Assembly: GCA_002409585.1 (NCBI GenBank)
Contig: DHNP01000034.1
Coordinates: 1-15,264, forward strand
From: Ruminococcaceae bacterium UBA5413
GTDB lineage: Bacteria; Bacillota; Clostridia; Oscillospirales; Acutalibacteraceae
Direction: 5' to 3'
DNA: 15,264 bases
Below the pieces are notes generated by a model. It saw only the letters and a program-made list of their open reading frames with translations, had not been told where the DNA came from and did no database searches. The position numbers were made by a program, and so were the translations under genes. Positions 1 through 5,748 of this stretch are shown here, in pieces (position 1 is the stretch's first letter; every line of letters starts with the position of its first letter).

Positions 1-156
1 AGTTTTCTTAGACCAGTATATGTTTATCGTTGTCACGGACATTCCATTTATATTCACAGCTATATCCGGAAGGATATTTTTACGGATGGCTGTCTAAAAA
101 GGCAAGTATATTATATTTACTGCGATATAATTTACGGTGGTTGTCTGAGCTTTATA

Positions 157-165
157 TGTTATAAT
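157..165 (+). promoter_or_regulatory. Possible extended -10 promoter
   Basis: TGTTATAAT matches the extended -10 form (TG, one base, then TATAAT at 160-165). No convincing -35 sits 16-18 bp upstream; the nearest TTG-type hexamer, at 141-146, is only 13 bp away. It could drive the flavoprotein gene at 297 with a leader of about 125 nt. The rest of 1-296 is AT-rich and I see no gene in it. A small hairpin (ATATCC, loop GGAA, GGATAT, then TTTT) at 62-80 could be the weak end of a gene outside the window. Confidence 0.35.
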
Positions 166-296
166 GTTTATTGTTAAAGATTGATACAGCTTTTTACGGG
201 AGAACTGCAGAGTATTTAATTATAATGGAATGTTAAGCTACGATTAACGCCATTCCGGCAGAAGCCGAATGCTTATATGCTGAGAGGAGAAAGCAC

Positions 297-875
297 ATGA
301 AGACTTTGGTTCTTAATGGCTCGCCAAGAAAAAATGGCGATACCGTAAGCCTCATAAATGTTGTAAGTGACAGTTTGGAGGGTGATATCAGGAAAGTGGA
401 TACCTACTTTCCTGAGGCGGAAATATCCCCGTGCATTGACTGCAGATATTGCCGGGATAAAGAAGGGTGCGCCATACACGATGGCATGGACGCAGTTTAT
501 GCGTATATTCAGGAGTGCGACAATATATTAGTCGCGTCGCCGATATATTTTTCGGAATTGACAGGACGTTTGCTGGACTTTGGAAGCAGACTGCAAACCT
601 ATTATTCCGCCAGGTTTTTTCAGCACAGGGTACCTATAGCTAAGCCAAAAAGGGGAGCGGTTATCTTAGTAGGCGGCGGTGATGGAGACATGGGTAAAGC
701 ATATGACACCGCGTGCACGCTGCTTACGTGCATGAACTGCAAAGAAATTTATCCGTTAGTGTTCAGCCATAATACGGATAAAACACCTGCGGTTGAGGAT
801 GGCTCATGTTTAAATGGCGTAAAACGTATTGCCGGTTTTTTTCAATTCTGCAGGACCCATTGTGCCAAATTGTGA
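297..875 (+). CDS. Iron-sulfur flavoprotein / NADPH-dependent FMN reductase family
   Basis: A 192-residue protein with a flavodoxin-like fold, probably cytoplasmic. The N-terminus has the FMN phosphate-binding loop of the family (NGSPRKNGDT, residues 7-16), and an SPIYF segment near residue 80 fits the flavin ring-binding loop. Between them are four close cysteines, C46, C49, C52 and C58 (C-x2-C-x2-C-x5-C). In archaeal and clostridial iron-sulfur flavoproteins this compact motif holds a 4Fe-4S cluster, so electron transfer between a cluster and FMN is likely; the physiological partner and substrate are unknown. The ATG is preceded by AGGAG at 285-289, 7 nt away. It is followed after 134 bp by a P-loop protein gene. 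No redox partner gene adjoins it. A plain FMN reductase without a cluster is the alternative. Confidence 0.8.
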   Translation: MKTLVLNGSPRKNGDTVSLINVVSDSLEGDIRKVDTYFPEAEISPCIDCRYCRDKEGCAIHDGMDAVYAYIQECDNILVASPIYFSELTGRLLDFGSRLQTYYSARFFQHRVPIAKPKRGAVILVGGGDGDMGKAYDTACTLLTCMNCKEIYPLVFSHNTDKTPAVEDGSCLNGVKRIAGFFQFCRTHCAKL

Positions 876-1009
876 ATAAATAAGGGAACCGGCGCTGTAA
901 CGGAGCAAGTGTTTTGAAATTTGGCAGGGCTGTGCGGGTAAGCTGGATGCCGGTGGAATAGTGCGCAGATTGCGATAGCGAACAGCCATAAATTCAGCGG
1001 GGGCTGAAA

Positions 1010-1531
1010 ATGAAAAATATTTATTTGATTGGCGGTACAATGGGGGTTGGCAAAACGACTGCCTGCCGCATAATAAAATCCAAGCTTAACAACAGTGTAT
1101 TCCTTGATGGGGACTGGTGCTGGGACATGCACCCTTTTCAAGTGACGGATGAGACAAAACAAATGGTTATGGGAAACATCTGCTTTCTCTTAAACAGCTT
1201 TATGAAATGCTCTGCTTTTGAAAATATTGTGTTTTGCTGGGTAATGCACGAACAATCTATTATAAATGAGATCCTTTCCCACATAAATGCTGACGGCTGG
1301 AACATCCATTTGATTTCTTTGGTGTGCAGTGAACAGGCATTGCGCGACCGTTTACAAAAAGACGTCAGCGCCGGAATTAGGGAGGAAGAGGTCATTCAGA
1401 GGAGCATCGCGCGTCTGCCCCTTTACGATAAACTTGATACAGATAAAATCGACGTGTCGAAAATCGGGCCGGAAGAAGCTGCCGATCTTATCGTTCAAAG
1501 ATGTTCCGGACCGGCGGAGGATGACCGATGA
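1010..1531 (+). CDS. P-loop nucleotide kinase-like protein (AAA family ATPase type)
   Basis: A 173-residue protein starting directly with a beta strand and Walker A motif: G9-T-M-G-V-G14-K15-T16 within GGTMGVGKTT. The FLDGDWCWDM segment (residues 31-40), with D33 and D35, resembles the substrate-binding strand of shikimate-kinase, gluconate-kinase or chloramphenicol-phosphotransferase type enzymes. An arginine-rich stretch at about 112-125 (LRDRL...AGIR) fits a LID region. Size and motif order therefore suggest a small-molecule phosphotransferase rather than a mechanical AAA+ machine; the substrate cannot be read from sequence. The ATG follows a G-rich, weak ribosome site (GCGGGGGC, 997-1004). 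It may be co-transcribed with the flavoprotein gene upstream. The 134-bp gap between them shows no terminator that I can defend. Confidence 0.65.
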   Translation: MKNIYLIGGTMGVGKTTACRIIKSKLNNSVFLDGDWCWDMHPFQVTDETKQMVMGNICFLLNSFMKCSAFENIVFCWVMHEQSIINEILSHINADGWNIHLISLVCSEQALRDRLQKDVSAGIREEEVIQRSIARLPLYDKLDTDKIDVSKIGPEEAADLIVQRCSGPAEDDR

Positions 1532-1773
1532 TGACTGCGATAAAATCTAAAATTTGTGATATTCCCGCCATCCTGTATGGAGAGAACTCCGACCGGAGTA
1601 CAGGCTCGCCGCGGGATTGCAGGGCGGCTTAACGGCGGTTCCGGCTATTTAACTTTACAGGCTCGTTTGTCAGTGGTCCGGACCCCATAGACTGAAGTCC
1701 TGTCCTGCTTGTAAAATGTAAACTTGATTTGCATATATCCAAAGTCCGGCATCAGCCGATACAGCGGAAGTAA
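1532..1773. other. Gene-free stretch without recognised features
   Basis: No open frame of useful length and no convincing terminator or promoter is visible. The segment reads like mixed-frame debris and leads into the transposase-like scrap at 1774-1925, so it may be the rest of a decayed mobile element, but I find no recognisable motif or terminal inverted repeat in it. Confidence 0.4.
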
Positions 1774-1925
1774 AGGCTCTTAACATCGGTTACATCAGTA
1801 CTTACCTACTTCAAGGCCGGCCATATTGATTATCTTTACTACTACAGCAGCCTGCGTGCCAAGGCAAAACAACGGGCTTGCCGCCTGTGCAGTATCTTTT
1901 TACCCATTACGGCACTATTTTGTAA
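1774..1925 (+). pseudogene. Frameshifted remnant of an IS3-family transposase C-terminus
   Basis: One frame reads YFKAGHIDYLYYYSSLRAKA (codons from about 1807 to 1866). A second frame continues from 1866 as KTTGLPPVQYLFTHYGTIL and stops at TAA 1923-1925. Joined by a single-base shift in the A-rich sequence around 1866-1870, these give the order IDY-x-YYY, then R-x-K, then GL-x-PVQY, which is the familiar tail of IS3/IS150-type transposases (IDYIxYYNxxRI...GLSPVQYR). The catalytic DDE core is absent and the first frame is closed by TAA at 1771, so this is a dead fragment. I found no matching inverted repeats. The match is by eye from knowledge of the family; a chance resemblance remains possible. 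Confidence 0.45.
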
Positions 1926-1971
1926 AGAAGATTTTGGCTGGGGCATATATTTGTACGAAGGGGGTAAAACG

Positions 1972-2742
1972 ATGAAAACTTTTGTCATTACTAAAAAGGG
2001 CGCTTTAACCGCTTTGTTCTGCGCATTAGCGGCTGTGGCGGGGATAACGTTCGGAGTAAGGGGAGCGCGCGCCGTGCAGGCGTCGGCAGCCAAAAGGGAG
2101 CTGCCGATTTACAATGTTAAGACGGACGAGAAAAAAATAGCGATTTCATTTGACGCGGCTTGGGGGAATGAGGAGACCCAGACACTTATAGACATACTTA
2201 AAAAATACAACGTAAAAACAACGTTCTTTGTGGTGGGGGCTTGGGTGGACAAATACCCGGAGTCTGTGAAGGCCCTTACTGACGCGGGGCACGAGGTGTG
2301 CAACCACTCGAACACACACCCGCATATGCCGAAGCTTTCACAGGAAGATATGGAAAAACAGATAAAGGAATGCAATGAAAAAATAAAGGCGGTAACAGGC
2401 AAGGCGCCTGTGCTTTTCAGGCCTCCGTACGGGGACTATAACAATACAGTTATAAAAACCGTGGAGGGGCTTAATATGTACCCGATTCAATGGAATGTTG
2501 ACAGCCTGGATTGGAAAAACCCCACCCCGCAGCAGATTGCAGACAGGGTGCTGAAAAAAGTTGCCCCAGGTTCGATAGTATTGTTCCATAACGGCGCAAA
2601 AAACACGCCGGCCGCGCTGCCTGTTGTTTTAGAGCAACTGCAGTCGCAGGGGTACAAGATAGTTCCGGTTTCACAGCTTATTTATAAGGAAGGCTATACA
2701 ATCGATGCCGCAGGCATGCAGATAAAAAACTTGACGGCCTGA
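1972..2742 (+). CDS. Membrane-anchored polysaccharide deacetylase (NodB domain, PdaB-like)
   Basis: A 256-residue carbohydrate esterase family 4 protein, likely an extracytoplasmic deacetylase of peptidoglycan or another N-acetylated glycan. Residues 10-28 form one hydrophobic segment (signal anchor or signal peptide). The NodB domain runs from about residue 56 to 235: SFDAAWG with D61, the zinc-site pair H112 and H116 (NHSNTH), RPPYGDYN at 150-157, DSLDW at 177-181 and IVLFHNG with H206. Motif 1 is FDAAWG rather than the classical TFDDGP, so the second, metal-binding aspartate is replaced by alanine; similar forms occur in clostridial and sporulation-associated members. A TTG at 1951 is in frame, but the ATG at 1972 fits better, following GAAGGGGG at 1957-1964. 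A role in spore cortex is possible but not shown. Confidence 0.85.
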   Translation: MKTFVITKKGALTALFCALAAVAGITFGVRGARAVQASAAKRELPIYNVKTDEKKIAISFDAAWGNEETQTLIDILKKYNVKTTFFVVGAWVDKYPESVKALTDAGHEVCNHSNTHPHMPKLSQEDMEKQIKECNEKIKAVTGKAPVLFRPPYGDYNNTVIKTVEGLNMYPIQWNVDSLDWKNPTPQQIADRVLKKVAPGSIVLFHNGAKNTPAALPVVLEQLQSQGYKIVPVSQLIYKEGYTIDAAGMQIKNLTA

Positions 2743-2846
2743 CGGTACCTTGCCGGCGGTTTTTATTTTGCCGTGCAGTAAGAGGGGCAGGGGCGGCAAG
2801 CCGCGTCAGTTACATACTTCGGCATGCTGTGAAAGAAACTGTGCGG

Positions 2847-2898
2847 CGGAGGCTACTCCGTTTGTGCGGCTGCGCGGACGGACTCCGTGCAGCCGCAC
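2847..2898 (+). repeat. Tandem hairpins, one with a continuous 15-bp stem
   Basis: Two adjacent inverted repeats. The first is CGGAG, loop GCTA, CTCCG (2847-2860). The second is GTGCGGCTGC-G-CGGA, loop CGGAC, TCCG-T-GCAGCCGCAC (2864-2898), a 15-bp stem with one G-T pair. Both contain ACTCCGT. No T-run follows directly: the nearest is about 16 nt downstream, inside the next promoter region. This is therefore not a standard terminator, though it could stop or protect the deacetylase transcript. It may be a dispersed REP-like element. The preceding 2743-2846 holds nothing else I can name. Confidence 0.55.
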
Positions 2899-2924
2899 AC
2901 TTATGGTTTATACAAATTTTTTTC

Positions 2925-2953
2925 TTGCAAAACGTAGGATATTTTGTTATAAT
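2925..2953 (+). promoter_or_regulatory. Promoter of the THF riboswitch-folT unit
   Basis: TTGCAA (2925-2930), 17-bp spacer, TATAAT (2948-2953), with an additional TG at 2945-2946 giving an extended -10. Transcription would start near 2960, just before the riboswitch P1 helix. Confidence 0.8.
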
Positions 2954-2961
2954 TTATGTAT

Positions 2962-3060
2962 AAAAGCAGAGTAGGATTTTGCGCGTTAAGTGCCGCACGA
3001 ACAGGGAGTTGTCGGGCGGACGAAAAGGAAACTTGCGGTGCAGAGTCCGCATCCTGCTGC
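2962..3060 (+). promoter_or_regulatory. Tetrahydrofolate (THF) riboswitch aptamer
   Basis: The sequence carries the conserved core of THF riboswitches: AGAGTAGG, then GCGTTAAGTG (2983-2992), then GGGAGTTGTC, and a closing GCATCCTGCT. Helices: P1 AGCAG (2965-2969) with CTGCT (3054-3058). P2 GGATTTTGC (2974-2982) with GCAGAGTCC (3040-3048), nine pairs including wobbles. P3 near GTGCCGC with GGCGGAC, one bulge. P4 AAG-GAAA-CTT. The aptamer senses reduced folate, and the gene directly downstream encodes a folate-type transporter component, as expected for this class. I see no intrinsic terminator between aptamer and gene, so control is probably translational. Confidence 0.88.
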
Positions 3061-3120
3061 TACATATACCGAGGGAAACCTCCACTATGTAGCGATTCTT
3101 GTTAAAGGAGAGGTTTCCCT
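3059..3120 (+). promoter_or_regulatory. Riboswitch expression platform hiding the folT ribosome site
   Basis: Two structures compete. GCTACATA (3059-3066) pairs with TATGTAGC (3086-3093), enclosing a 19-nt loop. Inside that loop GGGAAACCT (3073-3081) is exactly complementary to AGGTTTCCC (3111-3119), which overlaps and follows the ribosome site AAAGGAG (3104-3110) and reaches the TTG start at 3121. The second pairing would block initiation; together with the first it would form a pseudoknot. Which state ligand favours is an inference: repression by THF is the usual direction. Confidence 0.65.
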
Positions 3121-3693
3121 TTGAAAAATTTAATAAGTTCCGTCAGGGCGTCAGCGGAGAATATAAGCAATATCTCCGTAATCTCCGTGTGCGGCATGCT
3201 GCTTGCCATGCAGGCAGTGCTGGGTTCATTTACCATTAACGTAACGCAGCAGATGAAAATCGGCTTTGCCTTTTTGCCGACGGCCGTAGCCGGATTCCTT
3301 TTCGGCCCCGTCGTAGGCGGCATAATGGGCGCACTGGGCGACGTCCTTTCCAGTATTATAAGGCCTACAGGTCCGTATTTCCCCGGTTTTACACTCAGCG
3401 GATTTATAGGCGGCTTTATCTACGGGCTTTTGCTTTACAAAAAACCGGCCGGCCTTTTGAGGACATCTGTTGCCAGGGCGGCTGTTTTTGTTTGTGTAAG
3501 CCTGCTTTTAAATCCCATGTGGCTTTGCGTTGTATACAGTAAATCATTCATAGCGGTGTTTGCGGGGCGCTTTGCGGCAAAAGTGATTATGCTGCCGGCG
3601 GACATTTTTTTCCTTTACACATTGCTTAAAATCTTTGAGAAAGGCGCGGCCGGCGCATTTGGCAGCCGCTTTTTCAGAAGGCACGGGAATTAA
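3121..3693 (+). CDS. folT: Folate-type ECF transporter S component
   Basis: A 190-residue integral membrane protein, the substrate-binding S component of an energy-coupling factor vitamin transporter. About five to six hydrophobic segments are visible (roughly 18-38, 47-78, 88-106, 117-140, 150-171). The block FLPTAVAGFLFGPVVGG (51-67), ALGD (71-74) and GPYFPGFTLSGFIGGFIYG (84-102) is typical of folate S components. The gene starts with TTG, 10 nt after AAAGGAG. The THF riboswitch in its leader supports folate as ligand. The ATPase and T subunits (EcfA, EcfT) are not in the window, so it probably shares a module encoded elsewhere. The tail from residue 172 is basic and likely cytoplasmic. Confidence 0.88.
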   Translation: MKNLISSVRASAENISNISVISVCGMLLAMQAVLGSFTINVTQQMKIGFAFLPTAVAGFLFGPVVGGIMGALGDVLSSIIRPTGPYFPGFTLSGFIGGFIYGLLLYKKPAGLLRTSVARAAVFVCVSLLLNPMWLCVVYSKSFIAVFAGRFAAKVIMLPADIFFLYTLLKIFEKGAAGAFGSRFFRRHGN

Positions 3694-3770
3694 AAGCATT
3701 TTCGCGGCAAAGCTAAGTGTGATTTTTATTTTCCGCTTTCAGGCCGTCTTAAAAATATTATTTGTATAAA

Positions 3771-3801
3771 AGCCTTTTCGTAACGAGACGACGGAAAGGC
3801 T
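3771..3801 (+). repeat. Hairpin in the folT-rimM gap
   Basis: AGCCTTTTCGT (3771-3781) pairs with ACGGAAAGGCT (3791-3801): 11 bp with one G-T and a 9-nt loop. No T-run follows, so it is not an ordinary terminator. It could be a 5' leader structure of rimM-trmD if transcription starts near the TATAAA at 3765-3770, which lacks a good -35. Confidence 0.4.
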
Positions 3802-3843
3802 GAATTTGTAATGATACGTCAAAAATTGATTTTCGGAGGCAGT

Positions 3844-4359
3844 ATGTTGAAAAAATATTTGCAGGCAGGACAGATAGTCGGTACGCACGGCATAAAAGGG
3901 GAACTTAAAGTCCAGCCGTGGTGCGATTCCGGCGATTTTCTGCTACAGTTCGGGACGCTTTATTTCAACAGGGGGGAAACTCCGGCAAAGGTGGTTTCGG
4001 CGCGCCCGTACAAAAAGCTGCTGCTTGTAAAGCTTGAAGGGGTGGACACTGTGGAGTCTGCCGATACGCTGCTTAACAGGATACTGTATATAAACAGGGA
4101 GGACGTCAGTCTGCCGGCGGGCCGGTACTTTATGCAGGACCTTATGGATATGGACGTGTATGACGCCGACACGTTCATATATTACGGCAAAATCACGGAC
4201 ATCATGCGAACCGGCGCAAACGACGTGTACCAGATAACGTCGCAGAGCCATAAAGACTATCTCATTCCGGCGGTGGCGCAGGTTATTATCAACATAGACT
4301 TTGAAAAAAATAAAATACTTATACGTCCGGTAAAGGGGATCTTTGACGATGAGGATTGA
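3844..4359 (+). CDS. rimM: Ribosome maturation factor RimM
   Basis: A 171-residue protein that helps assemble the 30S subunit head and 16S rRNA processing, binding ribosomal protein S19. The N-terminal RimM barrel (about 5-85) shows AGQIVGTHGIKGELKV at 8-23, the family signature. The C-terminal PRC-type barrel (about 95-168) includes YFMQDLMDMDVYD and the IPAV segment at 141-144. An ATG at 3811 is in frame but would add 11 unrelated residues. GGAGG at 3835-3839 points to ATG 3844, or to TTG 3847 with better spacing. The 3' end overlaps trmD by 11 bp, so the two are translationally linked. In most Firmicutes the pair lies in an rpsP-KH protein-rimM-trmD-rplS operon; here folT is upstream and HPr downstream. 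Confidence 0.93.
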   Translation: MLKKYLQAGQIVGTHGIKGELKVQPWCDSGDFLLQFGTLYFNRGETPAKVVSARPYKKLLLVKLEGVDTVESADTLLNRILYINREDVSLPAGRYFMQDLMDMDVYDADTFIYYGKITDIMRTGANDVYQITSQSHKDYLIPAVAQVIINIDFEKNKILIRPVKGIFDDED

Positions 4360-5080
4360 TTTGCTCACCCTTTTCCCCGAAATGTGCGAAACGGTGATGG
4401 ACGAGAGCATTATCGGGCGCGCGCGCAAAAAGGGCGCCGTGCAGGTCTGCTGCCACCAGATACGCAGTTTTGCTTTCGACAAGCATAACCGTGTCGATGA
4501 CTCGCCCTTCGGCGGAGGGATGGGCATGCTGCTTATGGCCGAGCCTATAGCGCTCTGCATGGATGACCTTACATGCACGCTTGGGTATAAGCCGCACACG
4601 GTCTACATGTCGCCGCAGGGCAAAGTCCTTACGCAGCAGCGGGTGAAGGAACTTTCGCTCCTTGACGGCCTTGTAATAATATGCGGCCATTATGAGGGCG
4701 TTGACGAACGCGTGCTCGAAGGATACGCCGACGAGGAAATCTCCGCGGGCGACTATGTCGTCACCGGCGGGGAGATGCCCGCGCTTATGCTTGCGGACGC
4801 CGTGTGCCGCATGGTAAAGGGCGTGCTGTCGGACGACGAGTGCTTTGAGGAGGAGAGCTGCTTTAACTCGCTTTTGGAGTACCCTCAGTATACACGCCCC
4901 GCGGTCTGGCGCGGCAGGGAAGTCCCGGAAGTGCTTTTGAGCGGAAACCACGAGAACGTGCGGAAGTGGCGCCGTATGCAGTCGCTTTACAGGACCGCTG
5001 TTAAAAGGCCTGAGCTTTTAAAAAATGCCTGCCTTTCGGACGCGGACAAAGCCTATGTTGAAAGCCTTGGCATAACGTGA
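4349..5080 (+). CDS. trmD: tRNA (guanine-N1-)-methyltransferase TrmD
   Basis: A 243-residue SPOUT-class enzyme that makes m1G37 in tRNAs with a G next to the anticodon, preventing +1 frameshifts; it uses S-adenosylmethionine as a dimer. The deep-knot region is clear: YMSPQG (86-91), GHYEGVDERV (113-122), EISAGDYVVTGGEMPA (130-145). Further on come R154 in DAVCRMVKGVLS and LLEYPQYTRP (175-184), and the C-terminal tRNA-binding part VLLSGNHENVRKWR. The ATG at 4349 lies inside the end of rimM, with a ribosome site AAAGGGGA at 4332-4339. Position 169, a catalytic aspartate in the E. coli enzyme, aligns by eye with a glutamate (EEES); conservative and perhaps common in clostridia. Confidence 0.95.
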   Translation: MRIDLLTLFPEMCETVMDESIIGRARKKGAVQVCCHQIRSFAFDKHNRVDDSPFGGGMGMLLMAEPIALCMDDLTCTLGYKPHTVYMSPQGKVLTQQRVKELSLLDGLVIICGHYEGVDERVLEGYADEEISAGDYVVTGGEMPALMLADAVCRMVKGVLSDDECFEEESCFNSLLEYPQYTRPAVWRGREVPEVLLSGNHENVRKWRRMQSLYRTAVKRPELLKNACLSDADKAYVESLGIT

Positions 5081-5130
5081 GCGCGAAACATAACGCGTGT
5101 GCAGCCATATTATAGTCAAAGCAAAATATA

Positions 5131-5166
5131 GTTTCCAAAAAAGGCTGCTATTGTAGCAGAGGAAAC
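5131..5166 (+). repeat. Two-tier hairpin downstream of trmD
   Basis: GTTTCC (5131-5136) with GGAAAC (5161-5166) encloses CTGCT (5145-5149) and AGCAG (5155-5159). On the plus strand no T-run follows. On the minus strand the inner hairpin is followed by CCTTTTTT. It may contribute to ending rimM-trmD transcripts, but it is not a textbook terminator. The rest of 5081-5257 is AT-rich with nothing else recognised. Confidence 0.35.
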
Positions 5167-5257
5167 AAAAATTTTCAACAAATATAGCATATTGCACAAA
5201 CAACATGGCATTTATTTACCTTTTATTCGGTTATCAATCCAAACTTTTTCAATTTTG

Positions 5258-5285
5258 TTGACGACATGACGAAAAGTGATATAAT
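5258..5285 (+). promoter_or_regulatory. Promoter of the HPr gene
   Basis: TTGACG (5258-5263), 16-bp spacer, TATAAT (5280-5285), with TG at 5277-5278 forming an extended -10. The expected start near 5292 gives an AT-rich leader of about 70 nt. Confidence 0.85.
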
Positions 5286-5364
5286 AGCCTTAATCAAAGA
5301 ACATTTGTAATTATATTCTTTTTTATATTGTGAATTGGTTTTATTTGTATAGGAGTGAATTTTT

Positions 5365-5628
5365 ATGTGCGTTAAAGAAGTACTTGTCCAAAATCAGGTT
5401 GGGCTGCATGCCCGCCCTGCTACTTTTTTTATTCAGAAAGCTAATGAATATAAGTCGTCCATATGGGTCGAAAAGGACGAAAGGCGCATAAATGCAAAGA
5501 GCCTTTTGGGTGTACTGTCACTTGGAATCGTCGGAGGAACTACCATAAAGATAATTGCCGACGGCCCAGACGAAGAAGAAGCTATCGACGGCCTTGTGAA
5601 GCTGGTGCAGTCCGGCTTTGCGGAATAA
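5365..5628 (+). CDS. ptsH: HPr family phosphocarrier protein
   Basis: An 87-residue cytoplasmic phosphocarrier of the phosphoenolpyruvate:sugar phosphotransferase system. H15 in GLHARPA is the site phosphorylated by Enzyme I. S46 in NAKSLLGVLSL is the regulatory site of HPr kinase/phosphorylase, used in Firmicutes for catabolite control with CcpA. Having both residues separates it from Crh, which lacks His15. AGGAG at 5351-5355 lies 9 nt before the ATG. It is a single-gene unit with its own promoter and terminator. Enzyme I and HPr kinase are not in the window. HPr-like proteins of this clostridial type are often encoded apart from ptsI, so a mainly regulatory role is possible. Confidence 0.9.
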   Translation: MCVKEVLVQNQVGLHARPATFFIQKANEYKSSIWVEKDERRINAKSLLGVLSLGIVGGTTIKIIADGPDEEEAIDGLVKLVQSGFAE

Positions 5629-5643
5629 CCGCGTCTTGACTTG

Positions 5644-5668
5644 GCACCGCTTATGCGGTGCTTTTTTT
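5644..5668 (+). terminator. Rho-independent terminator after HPr
   Basis: GCACCGC (5644-5650), loop TTAT, GCGGTGC (5655-5661), followed by seven Ts. It lies 16 nt after the HPr stop codon. Confidence 0.95.
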
Positions 5669-5748
5669 GTTTTTTCAGCGCGTTTACGGGGGAAAGGCCT
5701 GACCTTTGTAACGGGCTTTTGGCGTATGTGCAAAATGGAGGGTTCGCT

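Noticed and set aside
2743..2790. Terminator after the deacetylase at the GGTTTTTATTTT run
   Set aside because: Only 4-bp stems can be drawn before the T-run, so I did not call it.
3943..4599. Long minus-strand frame of 218 codons across rimM-trmD, and a similar one at 4319-4951
   Set aside because: Both run antisense to clear, conserved genes; their composition is what GC-rich codons give when read backward, with no domain signature.
5641..5748. N-terminal extension of UvrC
   Set aside because: The extension would begin inside the HPr terminator. TTG 5749 has a good ribosome site and gives the normal UvrC N-terminus.
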